Origin: Burkholderiales bacterium
GTDB lineage: Bacteria; Pseudomonadota; Gammaproteobacteria; Burkholderiales; Burkholderiaceae_C
Direction of reading: 5' to 3'
NCBI GenBank assembly: GCA_016213325.1
Contig: JACRAY010000018.1
Span: forward strand, 62,001 to 126,000
DNA: 64,000 nt
A program made the position numbers and the translations under genes. Positions 9,416 through 18,996 of the stretch are shown here, piece after piece (the stretch's first letter is position 1; every line of letters starts with the position of its first letter). The notes under the pieces were generated by a model, which was given only the letters and a program-made list of their open reading frames with translations, searched no databases and had not been told where the DNA came from.

Positions 9416-10765
9416 ATGTCGTCCCTGAGAGAAGCCATCGAGCGCCAACCCCGGCAAGCACCGGTCGCGCCGCGCGCCAGCGATACCGGTGCACGGCACG
9501 TGGCCCTGGTGAAGTCGCGCATCCACAAGGAGATCCTGTCGCAGCTCGACCTGCGGGCCATGGAGGCGATGGCGCCGGAGCGCATGCGCGCCGAGTTGAA
9601 GCTGCTGGCCGAGAAGCTGCTGGCCGAGGGCGCGGACCTGCTGAGCGAAGGCGAGCGCCACCAGATCGTCGACGCGATCCAGAACGAGATGCTGGGCTTG
9701 GGCCCGATCGAGCCGCTGCTGGCCGACCCCGGCGTGTCGGACATCCTCGTGAACGGGGCGGGCAGCGTGTACGTGGAGCGCAATGGCATGCTGGAACACA
9801 CCGACGTCCGCTTCGACAGCGACCAGCACCTGCTGCGCGTGATCGACAAGATCGTGTCGCGCATCGGGCGGCGCATCGACGAGTCGAGCCCCATGGTCGA
9901 CGCGCGGCTGCCGGACGGCTCGCGGGTGAACGCGATCATCGCGCCCCTCGCGCTGGACGGCCCGGCGCTGTCGATCCGCCGCTTCGCGGTCGTGCCGTAC
10001 ACCATCGACGACCTGCTGCAGTTCGGCACGCTCACACGGCCGATGGCCCGGCTGGTCGAAGGGCTGGTGCGCGGCAAGGTGAACCTGCTGATCTCCGGCG
10101 GCACCGGCAGCGGCAAGACGACGCTGCTGAACGTGCTGTCGGCCGCGATCCCGGCGGAAGAGCGGATCATCACCATCGAGGACGCGGCGGAGCTGAGGCT
10201 GCAGCAGCCGCACGTGGTGCGCCTGGAGACGCGCCCGCCCAACATCGAGGGGCGCGGCGACATCAACCAGCGCGCGCTGGTGCGCAACAGCCTGCGCATG
10301 CGGCCGGACCGCATCATCGTGGGCGAGGTGCGCGGCGCCGAGGTGATGGACATGCTGCAGGCGATGAACACCGGCCATGAAGGGTCGATGAGCACCATCC
10401 ACGCCAACTCGCCGCGTGACGCGCTCACGCGGCTGGAGCACATGCTGGGCATGGCAGGGCTGCAGGCCGCGCCGCGCTCCATGCGCCAGCAGATCGTGTC
10501 GGCCCTCTCGGTCGTGATCCAGGTCTCCCGCCTGTCCGACGGGCGCCGCAAGCTCACCAGCGTGCAGGAGATCACCGGCATGGAAGGCGAGATCGTCACG
10601 ATGCAGGAGATCTTCACGTTCGAGCAGACCGGCGTGGCCGCGGACGGCACCGTGACCGGCCTCTTCCGCGCCACCGGCATCCGGCCGAAGTTCGCGCAGC
10701 GCCTGCTGACGCGCGGGGTGGCACTGCCGGACGAACTGTTCGACCCCGGCTACGTGCAGGAGTAA
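9416..10765 (+). CDS. cpaF: CpaF/TadA secretion ATPase
   Basis: ISGGTGSGKTTLLN, GEVRGAEVMDMLQAMNTGHEGSMSTIHAN. Confidence 0.97.
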   Translation: MSSLREAIERQPRQAPVAPRASDTGARHVALVKSRIHKEILSQLDLRAMEAMAPERMRAELKLLAEKLLAEGADLLSEGERHQIVDAIQNEMLGLGPIEPLLADPGVSDILVNGAGSVYVERNGMLEHTDVRFDSDQHLLRVIDKIVSRIGRRIDESSPMVDARLPDGSRVNAIIAPLALDGPALSIRRFAVVPYTIDDLLQFGTLTRPMARLVEGLVRGKVNLLISGGTGSGKTTLLNVLSAAIPAEERIITIEDAAELRLQQPHVVRLETRPPNIEGRGDINQRALVRNSLRMRPDRIIVGEVRGAEVMDMLQAMNTGHEGSMSTIHANSPRDALTRLEHMLGMAGLQAAPRSMRQQIVSALSVVIQVSRLSDGRRKLTSVQEITGMEGEIVTMQEIFTFEQTGVAADGTVTGLFRATGIRPKFAQRLLTRGVALPDELFDPGYVQE

Positions 10766-10769
10766 TGCA

Positions 10770-11744
10770 ATGGACGTCCTCTACCTGGTGTTCCTGGCGC
10801 TGTGCTTCCTGGCGGTCGTCATGCTGCTGGAGGGGCTCTACCTGAGCTGGAATGCGTGGCGGGGTCCCGAGGCGCGGCAGTTGCAGCGCCGGCTGCTGGC
10901 GCTGTCGGCGGCCAACGAATCGATCGCGCAGAACCCGGTCGTCCACAAGCGGCTGCTGTCGAAGGTGCCCTTCATCGAGCGGCTGCTGCTGCTCGTCCCC
11001 CGCATCCACACGCTCGACCGCATCCTGCAGCAATCGGCCCTCGACCTCACGGTGGCGGCGTTCCTCGCCGCGGCGCTGGCTGCCGCCGTGCTGGCGGGCG
11101 GGACGCTGCTCGTGCTGGACCTGCCGGCTTACGCCTGCGTGCTCGGCGCCGCGGTGGCGCAAGCCGCATGGGTCGGCTTCGTGCTGCGCCACCGCTCGCG
11201 GCGCATGCGCCAGATCGAGTCGCAGCTGCCGGATGCGCTGGACCTGATGGCGCGCGCCATGCAGGCTGGCCACGCATTTTCCAGCGCGCTCAACCTGGTC
11301 GGCGCCGAGGGGCCCCAACCGGTGGCCGGGGAGTTCCGCACGACCTTCGACGAGATCAACTACGGCATCCCGTTCGACCGGGCGCTGGAGCACCTGGCGC
11401 ACCGGGTCGCAAGCCGCGACCTGCGCTTCTTCGCGGTGGCCGTGGTGATCCAGCGCGAGACCGGCGGCAACCTGGCCGAGATCCTCACTTCCATTGCCAC
11501 GCTGATCCGGGAGCGGCAGAAGCTGCACGGCTCGGTGCGCGTGCTGTCGGCCGAAGGCCGGCTGTCGGCCTGGATCCTGTCGCTGCTGCCCTTCGTGCTG
11601 GCCGGGGTCATCGCCCTCATCAACACCGAGTTCATCGCCATCCTCTGGCGCGACCCGGCGGGCGTGCGCCTCAGTGCCTTTGCCGTCGCCCTGATGTCGG
11701 TGGGCATCTGGTGGATGTGGCGGCTCGTGAAGTTCCGGATCTGA
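10770..11744 (+). CDS. tadB: TadB inner-membrane platform protein
   Basis: T2SF domain, locus order. Confidence 0.94.
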   Translation: MDVLYLVFLALCFLAVVMLLEGLYLSWNAWRGPEARQLQRRLLALSAANESIAQNPVVHKRLLSKVPFIERLLLLVPRIHTLDRILQQSALDLTVAAFLAAALAAAVLAGGTLLVLDLPAYACVLGAAVAQAAWVGFVLRHRSRRMRQIESQLPDALDLMARAMQAGHAFSSALNLVGAEGPQPVAGEFRTTFDEINYGIPFDRALEHLAHRVASRDLRFFAVAVVIQRETGGNLAEILTSIATLIRERQKLHGSVRVLSAEGRLSAWILSLLPFVLAGVIALINTEFIAILWRDPAGVRLSAFAVALMSVGIWWMWRLVKFRI

Positions 11745-11765
11745 CGAACGAGAAAGAAGGACGCC

Positions 11766-12701
11766 ATGGCATTCCTGAACCCCCTGCTGCTGGTGCTGGC
11801 CTTCGTGGCCGCCTCCGGGGTGGCGTACCTCGGGCTGCGCCTGCTGGCGCCAACGCCCCTGCAGGAGCGCGTGCACGCGCTGGCCGGCGCCGGCGCCCCG
11901 ATGGCTGCCGCGGGCGAGGAGATCGGGCAGCGGCTCGCCCGCTGGCTCGGGCCGCTCGCCCGGCCTTCGCTGCCCGCGGGCGGCTGGGAACAATCGCCCC
12001 TGCGGGTGCGCTTTTCCAACGCGGGTTACCGTTCGCCGTATGCGCCCGTCATCTACTTCGGCTGCAAGACGCTGCTGACCTTCGTGCTGCCGGGCTGCCT
12101 GCTCGCCTGGCTGTGGCTGGCCGGCGTGGAGTTCCAGGCCAATGCCTGGATGCCCGCGCTGCTGCTGCTGGCCGCGACCGGCTACTACCTGCCCAACGCC
12201 ATGCTGGCGCGCCTGGTCAAACGCCGCCAGCGCGAGCTGTTCGAGGCCTTCCCGGACGCGCTCGACCTGATGCGCGTGTGCGTCGAGGCCGGCCTGAGCC
12301 TGGATGCGGCTGTGGAGCGCGTGGGTGTCGAAATGCGGCTGGAGAGCCCGGCGCTGGCGGATGAATTCCACCTGGTGAGCCTGGAGCTGAGGGCCGGGGC
12401 TTCCCGCACCGACGCCCTGCGCAACCTGGCACTGCGCGTCGCGATCGACGACGTGGACTCGATGGTGGCCGTGCTGGTGCAGGCGGACCGCTTCGGCACC
12501 AGCATCGCCGAGTCGCTGCGCACGCACGCCGACGGCCTGCGCTCGCGCCGCAAGCTGCTGGCCGAGGAGAAAGCGGCCAAGCTGCCCGTCACGCTGCTGT
12601 TCCCGCTGGTGTGCTGCATCTTCCCCGCGCTGCTGGCCGTGCTGCTGGGGCCGGCGGTGATCACCGTCGCGCGCCAGTTGCTGCCGCAACTCGCGCATTG
12701 A
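11766..12701 (+). CDS. tadC: TadC inner-membrane platform protein
   Basis: T2SF domain, locus order. Confidence 0.94.
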   Translation: MAFLNPLLLVLAFVAASGVAYLGLRLLAPTPLQERVHALAGAGAPMAAAGEEIGQRLARWLGPLARPSLPAGGWEQSPLRVRFSNAGYRSPYAPVIYFGCKTLLTFVLPGCLLAWLWLAGVEFQANAWMPALLLLAATGYYLPNAMLARLVKRRQRELFEAFPDALDLMRVCVEAGLSLDAAVERVGVEMRLESPALADEFHLVSLELRAGASRTDALRNLALRVAIDDVDSMVAVLVQADRFGTSIAESLRTHADGLRSRRKLLAEEKAAKLPVTLLFPLVCCIFPALLAVLLGPAVITVARQLLPQLAH

Positions 12702-12713
12702 AAGGGCTTGACC

Positions 12714-13601
12714 ATGAGATTCCCCCGGACCCCATCGGCTGCGGCGGTCGCCGTCGTGCTCGTGTCGGCATGCGCAGCGATCCCGGGCGCGAGCCCGCCT
12801 GAGGCAGCCTCCAGCCGCGCGGATGCGCTGAACGTGGCCGGTGTGGCGCATTCGCTGCGCGGTCGTGCCGCGGCTGCGGAGCAGGCCTTCCGTGAAGCGC
12901 TGGCTCTGGAGCCGCGCTCCATTCGCGCCCACAACAACCTCGGCTACCACCTGCTCGCTGCAGGCCGTGCCCAGGAAGCGCTGCCCTACCTGGAGCAGGC
13001 GGTCGCGCTGGCGCCCGGCGACGAGCGCGCGCAGGTGAACCTGCGGCAGGCGCGCGCCGAGCTTGCCCGCGTGCAGGCGCAGCGCGAGGCGGCCGCGCGT
13101 GCAGCCGAGCGCGAATCACTGGCCCAGGAAGCGGCCGCGCGCGAAGCTGCACCGTCTGCTGGATTGAAGCCTACCGTGACGATGGCGAGAATCGCGGACG
13201 GCGTCTATGAGCTGCGCAATGCGGTAACGGCCGCGATGGGGGCAGCTGCCCCCGCAGTGCCACTGCAACTCGTGCCGGCCCTGCAACTGCCGCCCAAGAC
13301 GCGGCTGGAAGTCTCCAACGGCAACGGCGCGACGGGCCTCGCCCGCCGTGTCTCGGCCTGGCTCGGCGAGACCGCACGTCACACCAATTCGCAGCCTTAT
13401 GGCGTGCGGCCCTCGCGCATCGAGTACGTACCAGCTGCCGAGGACGCCGCCAGGGCCCTGAAGGCCCGCCTGCCGGTGGCGGTGCCGCTGGCACGCGTCG
13501 CCCGGCTCGACCGCGCAGACGTGCGTCTCGTGCTCGGCAAGGACTTTCCGCGCCAGCCCGGCCCCCCTGTTTCCCAACCTGAGACCAAGGAGATCCCATG
13601 A
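12714..13601 (+). CDS. TadD-like TPR lipoprotein with C-terminal LytR_C-like domain
   Basis: Lipobox VLVSACA, TPRs, then LEVSNGNGATGLARRVSAWL...VRLVLGKDF. Confidence 0.8.
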   Translation: MRFPRTPSAAAVAVVLVSACAAIPGASPPEAASSRADALNVAGVAHSLRGRAAAAEQAFREALALEPRSIRAHNNLGYHLLAAGRAQEALPYLEQAVALAPGDERAQVNLRQARAELARVQAQREAAARAAERESLAQEAAAREAAPSAGLKPTVTMARIADGVYELRNAVTAAMGAAAPAVPLQLVPALQLPPKTRLEVSNGNGATGLARRVSAWLGETARHTNSQPYGVRPSRIEYVPAAEDAARALKARLPVAVPLARVARLDRADVRLVLGKDFPRQPGPPVSQPETKEIP

Positions 13602-13861
13602 ACGACCGAATCATCGAATCGAGAAACCTCCCGGCCTGGACGGCGGCCGCCTTTGCGGTGGCGGTGATCGCGCTCGCGCTGTCCTTCACGGCGCTGTACC
13701 GCTTCAAGCAGCTCACGGCGCTGACGCACACCGAGGTGGTGATGCTCGCCCAGCGTGTGGACAGCCTGCAGAGACAGCTGGCGGCAAGCCCCGCCGCAGC
13801 GCCCGCGACGGCGCTCGCACCGGTGGTGGCCGGCGAAGCCGGCGCGACGAAGAAGGAGTGA
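13598..13861 (+). CDS. Small membrane protein closing the Tad operon
   Basis: Overlaps upstream gene (ATGA); one TM segment plus coiled-coil. Confidence 0.65.
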   Translation: MNDRIIESRNLPAWTAAAFAVAVIALALSFTALYRFKQLTALTHTEVVMLAQRVDSLQRQLAASPAAAPATALAPVVAGEAGATKKE

Positions 13862-13902
13862 AGCGGCGCGGGGTGCCGCGCGCAGCGGCACCCCGCGACT
13901 TG

Positions 13903-14706
13903 TCAGGGCATTTCGCACTCGAATGCACGCGTAAGCGCGGGCACGTCCAGCAACTGGATGCGGCGCTTGCGCACGGTGATGAAACCGCGCCGCGCAAAGG
14001 CGGACAGGCAGCGGCTGACCGTCTCGAGCGTGGTGCCCAGGTAGCTGCCGATCTCCGCACGGGTCATGCGCAGCAGGAACTCGCTGGGCGAGTAGCCGCG
14101 CTCCTGCATGCGCTTCGACATGCCCAGCAGGAAGGCGGCCACGCGGGCTTCGGTGTGCGTGTTGGAGATCAGCATCAGCAGTTGGTGGTCGCGCACGAGC
14201 TCGGTGCTCGCCAGCTGGACCAGGCGGGTGCGCAGGGTGCGCAACTCGCCCGACGCGTCGCTCAGCTGCGAGTAGGGCACGCAGCACACCTCGGAGTCCT
14301 CGATGGCGGTGAGCGTAGTAGGGTGCCGCTGCACCGAGGCGGCGTCGAAGCCCATCAGCTCGCCGGGCAGGTGGAAAGCCGTGACCTGCTCGCCGCCGTC
14401 GCGCTTGGCGGCCGCGGCCTTGAAGGTGCCGCAGCGCACCGCGTACATGAAATGGAACGGGTCGCCCTCGCGGCACAGCGCCTGGCCCTTGCGCACCCGG
14501 CGGCGGCCGATGCGGACCGACGAGAAGCCGCGCTCTTCCCAGTCGGCCAGCCCGGCGGGCAGGCACATGCGCCGCACCGCGCAGCCCGCGCACTGCGAAG
14601 CGGGCGGCGTTGGCGCATCGACTTTCGCGGGCTTGAGCGCGTCCCATGCGATGGGCTGCTCCACGACCAGGGATTCGGGGAACGTGCCGTTGAAATCGAG
14701 TGCCAT
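13903..14706 (-). CDS. fnr: FNR-type Crp/Fnr regulator
   Basis: N-terminal CAGCAVRRMC (C-x2-C-x5-C), central Cys in SEVCCVP, HTH with ETVSR recognition motif. Confidence 0.92.
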   Translation of the reverse strand: MALDFNGTFPESLVVEQPIAWDALKPAKVDAPTPPASQCAGCAVRRMCLPAGLADWEERGFSSVRIGRRRVRKGQALCREGDPFHFMYAVRCGTFKAAAAKRDGGEQVTAFHLPGELMGFDAASVQRHPTTLTAIEDSEVCCVPYSQLSDASGELRTLRTRLVQLASTELVRDHQLLMLISNTHTEARVAAFLLGMSKRMQERGYSPSEFLLRMTRAEIGSYLGTTLETVSRCLSAFARRGFITVRKRRIQLLDVPALTRAFECEMP

Positions 14707-14798
14707 TTCGTCCTCTTCCTTCTTGATGGGCCTGATGCCAATCATGGAAGGGACTGCGGGCTTGCCCCTATGTACCCCTACCTAGGCGCCGGTCGACC

Positions 14799-14812
14799 TT
14801 GATCCAGCTCAA
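14799..14812. promoter_or_regulatory. FNR-like box TTGATCCAGCTCAA upstream of fnr (possible autoregulation)
   Basis: One mismatch to TTGAT-N4-ATCAA; TACATA-like -10 about 34 bp away on minus strand. Confidence 0.55.
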
Positions 14813-15468
14813 ATGCGCGCGGAGGCATAGGCGATGAGTTCCGCTGCGCTGCGCAGCCCCAGCTTGCGCTTGATGTTGGCGCGGTGGATGTCCACCGTGC
14901 GCGCGCTCAGCCCCAGCGCGCTCGCAACCTCTTTGGTGCTGTTGCCCGACTTCAGCATCTCCAGCACTTCCAGCTCGCGGATGGTGAGGCCGGCTTCCGG
15001 CAGGCCCGCTGCCTGCGCCGCTTCGTGGTTGCGCTCCAGCTTGCGGTTGAGCAGCCGGGCGTTCAGCCGGGGGCTGGTCCAGGTGCCGCCGTCCAGCACG
15101 GCCATCGCTGCCGGGATCGCCGCCGCATGCGCGTTCTCCTTCATCACGAAGCCGCGCGCGCCCAGCGCCAGGACCTGCTCGCCATACAGCAGCTCGTCCT
15201 GCATGGTCACCACCAGGGTAGGGCGCGGCCGCTGCGCGGCCACTACCGCGCGCACGGTGTCCAGGCCGCTCGAGTCGCCCACGGCCATGTCGGTGATGAC
15301 CAGGTCGGGGCGCGTGCGCTCGATCAGCTCCAGGCCCTGCGCGAGCGTGGGGGCCGACCCGGCGAGCGCCAGGCTCCCGCTGCCCTCGACCAGCATCTCG
15401 AGTCCGAAGCGCACGATGTCGTGGTCGTCGATCACGACCACTGTCTTCGGTGGCTGCGCGGGGTTCAT
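14809..15468 (-). CDS. NarL/FixJ family response regulator
   Basis: REC domain plus LuxR HTH (LTIRELEVLEMLKSGNSTKEVASALGLSARTVDIH). Confidence 0.94.
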   Translation of the reverse strand: MNPAQPPKTVVVIDDHDIVRFGLEMLVEGSGSLALAGSAPTLAQGLELIERTRPDLVITDMAVGDSSGLDTVRAVVAAQRPRPTLVVTMQDELLYGEQVLALGARGFVMKENAHAAAIPAAMAVLDGGTWTSPRLNARLLNRKLERNHEAAQAAGLPEAGLTIRELEVLEMLKSGNSTKEVASALGLSARTVDIHRANIKRKLGLRSAAELIAYASARI

Positions 15469-15512
15469 GAGTTGCAGGATAGGCCGGGTGGCCGCTCGTT
15501 ACATGATGGCCG

Positions 15513-17639
15513 TCAAGGCGACGGCGCTGTCCAGGCCACGCGCACCCGGCAACCGTGCCCGGGCGCGCCTGCGTACTCGGCGGTGCCGCCGATGGCCACG
15601 GCGCGTGCATGGATCGAGCGCATGCCCACGCCCAGCTTCCCGGGCGGCAGGCGCGCCAGGTCTGCACCCGACCCGTCGTCGCGGACGGTGAGCCGGTAGT
15701 GATTGCCGGCATGCGCCAGCGCGATGCGCACGCGCCTGGCGCCGCCGTGCCGCACGGCATTGGCAGTCGCTTCCTGCACGATGCGGTACAGGTGGCCGCC
15801 CACGCCGGGCGGCACGCGCTCGAAACCGCCACGCTGCCGCACGGTGCAGCGGATGCCGCTGCCGCCTGAGATGTCCGCAGCGAAGCGCTCGAGCGCGGGC
15901 AGCAGCGCGCCGGCCTCGGTACCGGCGGGCATGATGCCGCGCGAGATGTGGCGCACGGTCTGGGCCGTCAGTCGCACCTGGTCCTGCAGCTTCTCCAGCA
16001 GTTCGGCCAGGCGCGGCTGGCCGCGGGCGAGCCCCGCGGCACCACCCGCCAGCATGGAGATGCCGGCCAGCGACGAACCCACTGCGTCATGCAACTCCCC
16101 GGCGATGGCGGCCAGCTGCGCGTCGGTTTCCTTCAGCAACGCGTGCTGGAAACCGTCGCTCACGCGCCGCACTTCGCGCTGTGCGCGCGCAAGTTCGAGC
16201 TGCGCGCGCAGCCGCACCGTCACGTCCCGCACGATCAGGGTGCAGTACCGCTCACCGTCGAGGTCGGTGAAGACGGAGATCATCACATCCGCCGGGAAAA
16301 GGGTGCCATGGGAGCGCGCGCCGGCCCAATGCACAGGCTTGCGGGAGTGGTGTTCCCCGGCGCGCAGGCGCACGCACAGGTCCAGGTAGCGGCGCCACGT
16401 GCGCGGCCCGAAGAGGGCGCTGGCGCTGCCGCCCACCACTTCGTCACTGAACCGGCCGAACATCTCCTCGGCGGCGGCGTTGAAGACCACGACTCGGTGC
16501 TGCCCGTCGCAGACGATCACGCCGCTGCTGGCGGTCTGCAGGATGGTCTGCAGCCGTTGCTCGCTTCGCATGAGCGCCGCGCGTGACTCCACCGCCGCGC
16601 GGCCGGAATCCTCCAGAGCGTACGCAACCTCGCGCGCCTCGGCGAAGGTGGGCAGCGGCAACGCCACGGGGTTCGGCGAGGGCGCCTCGCGGGCCGCATG
16701 GCCGAGGGCCTCGACCGATCGCGAGATCCGCCCGGCGAAGCGCGTCGCCACCCAGATGCTGGCCGCGAAGACGGCGACCAGCGCCAGCGCAAGCTGGGCG
16801 GCGGCCAGGCGGATCGGCGCATAGAGCACCGAATGCGGGATGGCCACGTGCGACGACCAGCCGCTGATGGCCGAGATGCGGTACAGGACCTGAGCCTCTT
16901 CGTCGCCGATGCGGACCTGGTAAGGGCCATGGTTGCCGGGCACCTGCCTGCTTTCGGCCATGTAGGGATGGCGTTCGCCGACCTCGTGCGTGCCCGGGCC
17001 CACCTCGGCGACCACGACCCGCTGCGAGTCGGCGATCGAAGCGCCCCAGCCCTCGGGCAGTTTCACCGATTGCAGCAGCGCGGTGAACCGCTGCGCCTCG
17101 ATGCCCGCGTTCAGCCCGTACTCGATGCGCCCGTTGCGCAGCACGGGCACGCCGAATCCCGCCGCATACGTGCGCACGACTGGCGACGGCGCGAGGTCGT
17201 TCACGGCCGGCCGGCCGGTGCGAACGGCTTTCATCATCGTTTCGGGGTTGCGCGGGAGCGGATGCCCGAAGGGCACGCGCGTGTTGATCACCTGCTGCCC
17301 GTCCGGGCGCACCAGCACGATCACGTCGACCCCGGCTGCCTTCGCTGCGGCGCGGGCCTTTTCGTGGAAGGCCGACAGCGCGGCGGGGGTTTCCTCGGCG
17401 GGGATGTCGTTGGTGAGTTCGTCGAGCCGGCGCTCGACGTCGCCGAAGCGCTCGCGCAGCACCGTCGCGATGTCCATGGTCGCCGTGCGCATGCGGTCCA
17501 GCGCATGGTCCATCTGGTTGTCCCAGTGGATCGCGAACAGCACGCAGCAGGCGACCACCACCGGGACCTGCATGACGGCGGCCAGTCGGCCCAGCAGGTG
17601 GCGGATGGCAGGGATCGGCGGGCTGCGGTCGCTTTCCAT
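15513..17639 (-). CDS. HisKA_3-type sensor histidine kinase with extracytoplasmic sensor and PAS
   Basis: Two TM segments, PAS, ELHDAVGSSLAGISML H-box, HATPase_c. Confidence 0.92.
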   Translation of the reverse strand: MESDRSPPIPAIRHLLGRLAAVMQVPVVVACCVLFAIHWDNQMDHALDRMRTATMDIATVLRERFGDVERRLDELTNDIPAEETPAALSAFHEKARAAAKAAGVDVIVLVRPDGQQVINTRVPFGHPLPRNPETMMKAVRTGRPAVNDLAPSPVVRTYAAGFGVPVLRNGRIEYGLNAGIEAQRFTALLQSVKLPEGWGASIADSQRVVVAEVGPGTHEVGERHPYMAESRQVPGNHGPYQVRIGDEEAQVLYRISAISGWSSHVAIPHSVLYAPIRLAAAQLALALVAVFAASIWVATRFAGRISRSVEALGHAAREAPSPNPVALPLPTFAEAREVAYALEDSGRAAVESRAALMRSEQRLQTILQTASSGVIVCDGQHRVVVFNAAAEEMFGRFSDEVVGGSASALFGPRTWRRYLDLCVRLRAGEHHSRKPVHWAGARSHGTLFPADVMISVFTDLDGERYCTLIVRDVTVRLRAQLELARAQREVRRVSDGFQHALLKETDAQLAAIAGELHDAVGSSLAGISMLAGGAAGLARGQPRLAELLEKLQDQVRLTAQTVRHISRGIMPAGTEAGALLPALERFAADISGGSGIRCTVRQRGGFERVPPGVGGHLYRIVQEATANAVRHGGARRVRIALAHAGNHYRLTVRDDGSGADLARLPPGKLGVGMRSIHARAVAIGGTAEYAGAPGHGCRVRVAWTAPSP

Positions 17640-17676
17640 CGCTGACCGCAGCTTAGGCGCAGCGGCCTGGTGCCCC

Positions 17677-17690
17677 TTGATCCCGCGCAA
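17677..17690. promoter_or_regulatory. FNR-like box (TTGCGCGGGATCAA on minus strand) upstream of HK/RR pair
   Basis: TAAGCT -10-like hexamer (17650-17655) centred 31 bp away. Confidence 0.55.
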
Positions 17691-17697
17691 AGCGCCG

Positions 17698-18534
17698 TCA
17701 ATGCGCCATCAGCACCGGCAGGGTCATTGACGCCAGCACGGTCCGGGAGGCGCCGCCCATGATCCATTCGCGCGCCCGGCTATGGCCATAAGCGCCCATC
17801 ACCAGCAGGTCGGCCTCGACGTCGAACGCCGCCGACAGGAGCACGTCGCCGATCTGCGAGGAGGGCGCCGGGCCGCCGCGGCGCCATTCGGGCTCGATGC
17901 CGTGCAGGCGCAGGTAGCCGTCGAGCCCGAGCCCGGCGCTGTTGGCGGCTTCCGACTGCTCGTCCCACGTCAGCACCACGACCCTGCCCGCGCGCGCCAG
18001 CAGCGGCAGTGCCGCCGCCACCGCACGCGCCGTTTCGGCGGTTTCCTTCCAGGCGATCGCGATGTTGTTGAACGACGTCGGCACCGGCCCGCTGTGCGGC
18101 ACCACGATGGCCGGCTTGCCGCTGTCCACCAGCACCGAGGGCACGAAGTCCGGCGGCACGTCGCGCGAGGTGTCGCGCTCGTCCGACTGGCCCAGCAACA
18201 GCAGGTCGGCGAACAGCGCCTCGCGCGCGAAAGCCGCCGTCACCGGCGCCTCGTCGGCGCGCAGCCATCGGGCCTGCACGCCGGGCTCGCGCATCGCGCG
18301 GTCGAACAGGGCCCTGGCTGCGGCGCGCCGCGCATCGTCGAGCTCTTTCAGCTCCACCGCGATGCCGGCGGCGATCTCGGGGCCGTAGGGCAGCTCGACG
18401 AAGTGCGGCTGCGCCGCATAGGCCGCAGCGAGCGACGAGCCGAATGCATCGGCGATGCGGCGCGCGAGCGCGAGGCGCTCGGTGGAGCGCGCGCCGCCGT
18501 CCACGTGGACCAGGAGCTGGCGATAGGCGTTCAT
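17698..18534 (-). CDS. Universal stress protein, tandem UspA-like domains
   Basis: C-terminal DLLVMGAYGHSRAREWIMGGASRTVLASMTLPVLMAH. Confidence 0.93.
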   Translation of the reverse strand: MNAYRQLLVHVDGGARSTERLALARRIADAFGSSLAAAYAAQPHFVELPYGPEIAAGIAVELKELDDARRAAARALFDRAMREPGVQARWLRADEAPVTAAFAREALFADLLLLGQSDERDTSRDVPPDFVPSVLVDSGKPAIVVPHSGPVPTSFNNIAIAWKETAETARAVAAALPLLARAGRVVVLTWDEQSEAANSAGLGLDGYLRLHGIEPEWRRGGPAPSSQIGDVLLSAAFDVEADLLVMGAYGHSRAREWIMGGASRTVLASMTLPVLMAH

Positions 18535-18581
18535 GGCAGTACCTCCTGGCCTCACTCTGGCCCGTCATGCCGCCGCGCACG

Positions 18582-18595
18582 TTGACGGCCGTCAA
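18582..18595. promoter_or_regulatory. Palindromic FNR/Dnr-like box TTGACGGCCGTCAA between divergent usp and yqjD-like genes
   Basis: Perfect palindrome; GAGACT (+, 18618-18623) and CAGAGT (-, 18554-18559) near 32 bp on either side. Confidence 0.75.
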
Positions 18596-18650
18596 CCTCG
18601 CAAGGACCAGCAGCGCCGAGACTGGGTTCATTGCACCCCAGGAGCGAACG

Positions 18651-18989
18651 ATGAACGACTTCAGCCAGGACATCCACCTCGAGGCCGGGCGCCAGCGCCT
18701 CGCCACCGACTTGCGCGCGGTCATCGAAGATGCCGACGCGCTGCTGCGCCAGACCGCGCAGGAAGCCGGGCACGGCTACGGCGAGGCCCGCAGCCGGCTT
18801 GAAAGCAGCCTGCGTTCGGCCCGCGAGCAGCTCATTGCCGTGGAGCGCTCGATGGTCGACGGCGTCAGGCGCGGGGCCGAGGCCACCGACCGCTACGTGC
18901 ACGAGCATCCGTGGCAGTCGGTGGGCGCCAGTGCCGGCGTGGGCGCGGGCATCGGCCTGCTCGTGGGCCTGCTGCTCGCGCGCAGGTAG
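18651..18989 (+). CDS. yqjD: DUF883 (YqjD/ElaB-like) C-tail membrane protein
   Basis: Helical protein with glycine-rich C-terminal TM GASAGVGAGIGLLVGLLLARR. Confidence 0.87.
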   Translation: MNDFSQDIHLEAGRQRLATDLRAVIEDADALLRQTAQEAGHGYGEARSRLESSLRSAREQLIAVERSMVDGVRRGAEATDRYVHEHPWQSVGASAGVGAGIGLLVGLLLARR

Positions 18990-18996
18990 CGCGCCC

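Noticed and set aside
10614-12950. 778-aa minus-strand ORF
   Set aside because: Antisense to tadB/tadC; biased composition.
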